Of a DNA stretch of 23,695 nt, positions 22,541-23,695 are shown in pieces; position 1 is the first letter of the stretch, and every line of letters begins with the position of its first letter. Origin of the DNA: a virus. The notes under the pieces were generated by a model that saw only the letters and a list, made by a program, of their open reading frames with translations, was not told the DNA's origin and searched no databases. The stretch covers positions 1-23,695 of the IMG/VR virus record IMGVR_UViG_3300008259_000313, one strand, 5' to 3'. Both the position numbers and the translations under genes were made by a program.

Positions 22541-22640
22541 TAGAGGATGTGATGGATCCCCTATGCAGACACCCCCCGGGCCAAGCCAAGGAGGGGGACC
22601 CCCCTTGTCTTTCCACAGCACGTGTCCTTTTTCTAACAGG
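22541..22640. other. GC-rich island with alternative C/G-run pairings, no gene
   Basis: About 100 bp far richer in G and C than anything else here. It holds CCCCCC (22572-22577), GGGGG (22593-22597) and CCCCCC (22599-22604); the G run can pair with either C run, giving two exclusive structures, and CAAGG (22587-22591) pairs with CCTTG (22603-22607). CACGTG is at 22619-22624. A minus-strand frame of 91 codons crosses it but has an improbable composition and ignores the lipoprotein gene, so I treat it as noncoding. A structured leader, ncRNA or replication site is possible. Confidence 0.5.
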
Positions 22641-22644
22641 CTCA

Positions 22645-22676
22645 GACAAATTTTTTGCAAGACAAAAAAGTTTGTC
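22645..22676. other. Long AT hairpin upstream of the rightward gene
   Basis: GACAAATTTTTT (22645-22656) pairs with AAAAAGTTTGTC (22665-22676) around GCAAGACA, with one G-T pair. It ends 26 bp before the 19-bp repeated motif. Possible regulator site or transcript structure; both strands can fold. Confidence 0.55.
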
Positions 22677-22702
22677 ATTGCCTCTGCGCTCTCCATCTTC
22701 TG

Positions 22703-22721
22703 CTAACCCTAAATTTAAAAG
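22703..22721 (+). promoter_or_regulatory. 19-bp motif CTAACCCTAAATTTAAAAG, copy 1 (candidate early promoter)
   Basis: Differs at one base from copy 2 at 23262-23280. It starts 53 bp before the ATG at 22756. Two near-identical long motifs upstream of plus-strand genes only suggest a phage-specific promoter or operator; crAss-like phages encode their own RNA polymerase, which would need such signals. Confidence 0.5.
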
Positions 22722-22755
22722 GATAATATTTATTAACCTTTTAAATTAACAAATT

Positions 22756-23199
22756 ATGCTACAAGCAAAATTTATTAAATCTTACAGAAGCAAAGCTACT
22801 GGTAAGATTAGAGCCATTTACGCCTTATCAGGCGCACCTGCCGAACTTGATAAGTATAAAACTTATCAAGGTGCCAATCACCGCTTTGCTGATGATGGCA
22901 CAACACATGTTATCTTCGGGGCAAGCCCTTTAGATAACACTAGGCTCTACAATGTAACCTTCACCGAAGGCATTGGTTACTTTGTAGATTTCAATGAGAT
23001 CACTGCTGCTGCAGGATCTATTGAAACTGCGGAGAGCAAAGGCTCTGCCAGATTAGCTGACAAGGTAGCGGAGCTACAAGCTCGTCAACTAATGGGCAGT
23101 GGCATTTCCTCTGCCGCGGCTTCTGCATTTGATGCTGAGACTCCACAGGAGTCTGCACCAAAAGCAAAGGTTAATCTTAAGAATCCAGTAGGTTCTTAA
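22756..23199 (+). CDS. Conserved small phage protein, unknown, first rightward gene
   Basis: 147 aa beginning MLQAKFIKSYRSKATGKIRA with IYALSGAPAELDKYKTYQG next. The pattern AKF-x-x-S-x-x-S...[IV]Y-x-[LV]SG-x-x-x-[EQ]L-x-x-[YF]K-x-x-QG is one I associate with short uncharacterised proteins of Bacteroidetes phages and mobile elements. Residues 1-80 look beta-rich; 85-125 form Ala/Glu/Ser-rich helices (AELQARQLMGSGISSAAASA); the tail is Lys/Pro-rich. Codons use more G and C than most genes here (for example GCC, GGC), suggesting high expression or different origin. It has its own motif upstream and a strong terminator 15 bp downstream, so it forms a one-gene unit, probably early and abundant. 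Confidence 0.8.
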   Translation: MLQAKFIKSYRSKATGKIRAIYALSGAPAELDKYKTYQGANHRFADDGTTHVIFGASPLDNTRLYNVTFTEGIGYFVDFNEITAAAGSIETAESKGSARLADKVAELQARQLMGSGISSAAASAFDAETPQESAPKAKVNLKNPVGS

Positions 23200-23214
23200 G
23201 AATAACAAAAAATA

Positions 23215-23245
23215 AGAGAGAGTTTATGACTCTCTCTTTTTTTTC
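23215..23245 (+). terminator. Strong intrinsic terminator of the 147-aa gene
   Basis: AGAGAGAGT (23215-23223) pairs perfectly with ACTCTCTCT (23229-23237) around TTATG, followed by eight further T, then C and four T. Confidence 0.9.
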
Positions 23246-23261
23246 TTTTACCCATTTTTTT

Positions 23262-23280
23262 CTAACCCTAAATTTGAAAG
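23262..23280 (+). promoter_or_regulatory. 19-bp motif CTAACCCTAAATTTGAAAG, copy 2 (candidate early promoter)
   Basis: 18 of 19 bases match copy 1. It starts 17 bp after the terminator tail and 298 bp before the next plus-strand ATG, so any transcript starting here would have a long leader. Confidence 0.5.
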
Positions 23281-23559
23281 AGATATGGGAGTGGGGTTGG
23301 GTCAATGACTACAGCAAATAGTTAATAGTTAATAGTTATTGGTACTTGGAAGATTATATTTTTATATTTTTTCCTTGATAACTATCTACGCGCGCGTATA
23401 CTTTAGTTTAATTAAGTGTATGTAACTAGCTTATAATAAACCACCTCTTATATCTATACCTTATAGTTACTATGTATTATTTAGATTTAGTATTTATACT
23501 AAATAAAAAATATATATAGCTAACTACTCAATTAGTAATCAACTAAAACAATATAAACC
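23281..23559 (+). other. Noncoding leader region with repeats, palindrome and hairpin
   Basis: No gene is seen in this ~280-bp stretch. It contains three tandem ATAGTTA units (23318-23338), a perfect 12-bp palindrome TACGCGCGCGTA (23387-23398) that is conspicuous in AT-rich DNA, and an 8-bp inverted repeat ATTTAGTA/TACTAAAT with a TTTA loop (23485-23504). The first 30 bp are G-rich (GGGAGTGGGGTTGGGTC, 23288-23303). It may be a regulatory leader or a replication origin. Confidence 0.5.
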
Positions 23560-23695
23560 ATGAAAGGATTTGAACAAGCACAGAAGTTAGGTAATCAAGT
23601 ATTAGCTAACCCATCATTACTTAATCAACTTGATGAAGATACTTTTATTAAGTTTGTTATTAGCCTATCTAAACATGATAAGCCATTAGCACAAA
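23560..23695 (+). CDS. Start of an unknown gene (3' end cut by window edge)
   Basis: An ATG at 23560 opens a frame that stays open to the right edge, 45 codons: starts MKGFEQAQKLGNQVLANPSL and continues LNQLDEDTFIKFVISLSKHD. It is helical and polar, with no signal peptide. The A-rich leader (ACTAAAACAATATAAACC) is like other starts in the window. Too short to assign a family; it belongs to the rightward, probably early, gene arm. Confidence 0.65.
   Translation, partial: MKGFEQAQKLGNQVLANPSLLNQLDEDTFIKFVISLSKHDKPLAQ

Noticed and set aside
22374-22649. 91-codon minus-strand open frame across the GC-rich island
   Set aside because: Its product has an odd Arg/Gly/Pro then Lys/Phe mix, it crosses the hairpins, and it overlaps the lipoprotein gene in another frame. 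Its existence follows from the GC-rich sequence lacking stops.
22549-22749. 66-codon plus-strand open frame in the divergent region
   Set aside because: It runs through the AT hairpin and the 19-bp motif, has no plausible leader, and competes with the 147-aa gene's upstream region.
23485-23504. Inverted repeat ATTTAGTA/TACTAAAT as a terminator
   Set aside because: It is followed by A residues on the plus strand and no minus-strand gene ends there; kept only as a possible operator.
1-23695. tRNA genes, rRNA, CRISPR arrays, insertion sequences, integrase
   Set aside because: Looked for cloverleaf ends, regularly spaced repeats and transposase or recombinase motifs on both strands; none seen by eye.

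Overview
The window looks like part of a double-stranded DNA tailed phage of Bacteroidetes, most likely crAss-like (Crassvirales). The DNA is AT-rich, gene starts follow A/T-rich leaders instead of Shine-Dalgarno sites, and genes are packed with TAATG, ATGA and GTGA junctions. The order terminase large subunit, very large portal (885 aa), acidic coiled-coil protein, major capsid protein on one strand is that of crAss-like podoviruses. The virus group is inferred from gene order, protein sizes and remembered family resemblance; no search was run.

Layout: nearly everything from 22410 down to 1 is on the minus strand. Read in transcription order: (a) 22410-19823, small early-type or accessory genes: a 41-aa lipoprotein, an HExxH metalloprotease-like protein, an aminoacyl-tRNA-protein-transferase-like protein, a small beta protein, a conserved 45-aa basic peptide, a DUF3310 protein, an 84-aa protein resembling the Acb2/Vs.4 anti-CBASS family, and a two-helix membrane protein. 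An intrinsic terminator lies at about 19770. (b) 19750-12265, an adhesin and tail-fibre module: a small beta protein, a glycine-rich adhesin, two paralogous fibres with S74 chaperone domains, three proteins sharing one N-terminal module (one of them collagen-like), and two proteins sharing another. (c) 12265-10476, a lysis cassette (one-protein spanin, holin, amidase) plus a 52-aa gene, closed by a terminator at about 10430. (d) 10350-1, small conserved genes, a RecB-like nuclease, terminase, portal, putative scaffold and major capsid protein, which runs off the left edge.

At about 22411-22755 the direction of transcription switches. This 345-bp divergent region holds hairpins, a GC-rich island unlike the rest of the window, and a 19-bp motif that recurs 559 bp further right. 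The plus strand then carries a 147-aa gene with its own terminator, a 360-bp noncoding stretch with repeats and a CG palindrome, and the start of another gene cut by the right edge. The divergent region is probably the boundary between the rightward early arm and the leftward arm.

Four small genes (52, 43, 45 and 41 aa) were found by reading the gaps by hand. No tRNA, rRNA, CRISPR array, insertion sequence or reverse transcriptase was seen.
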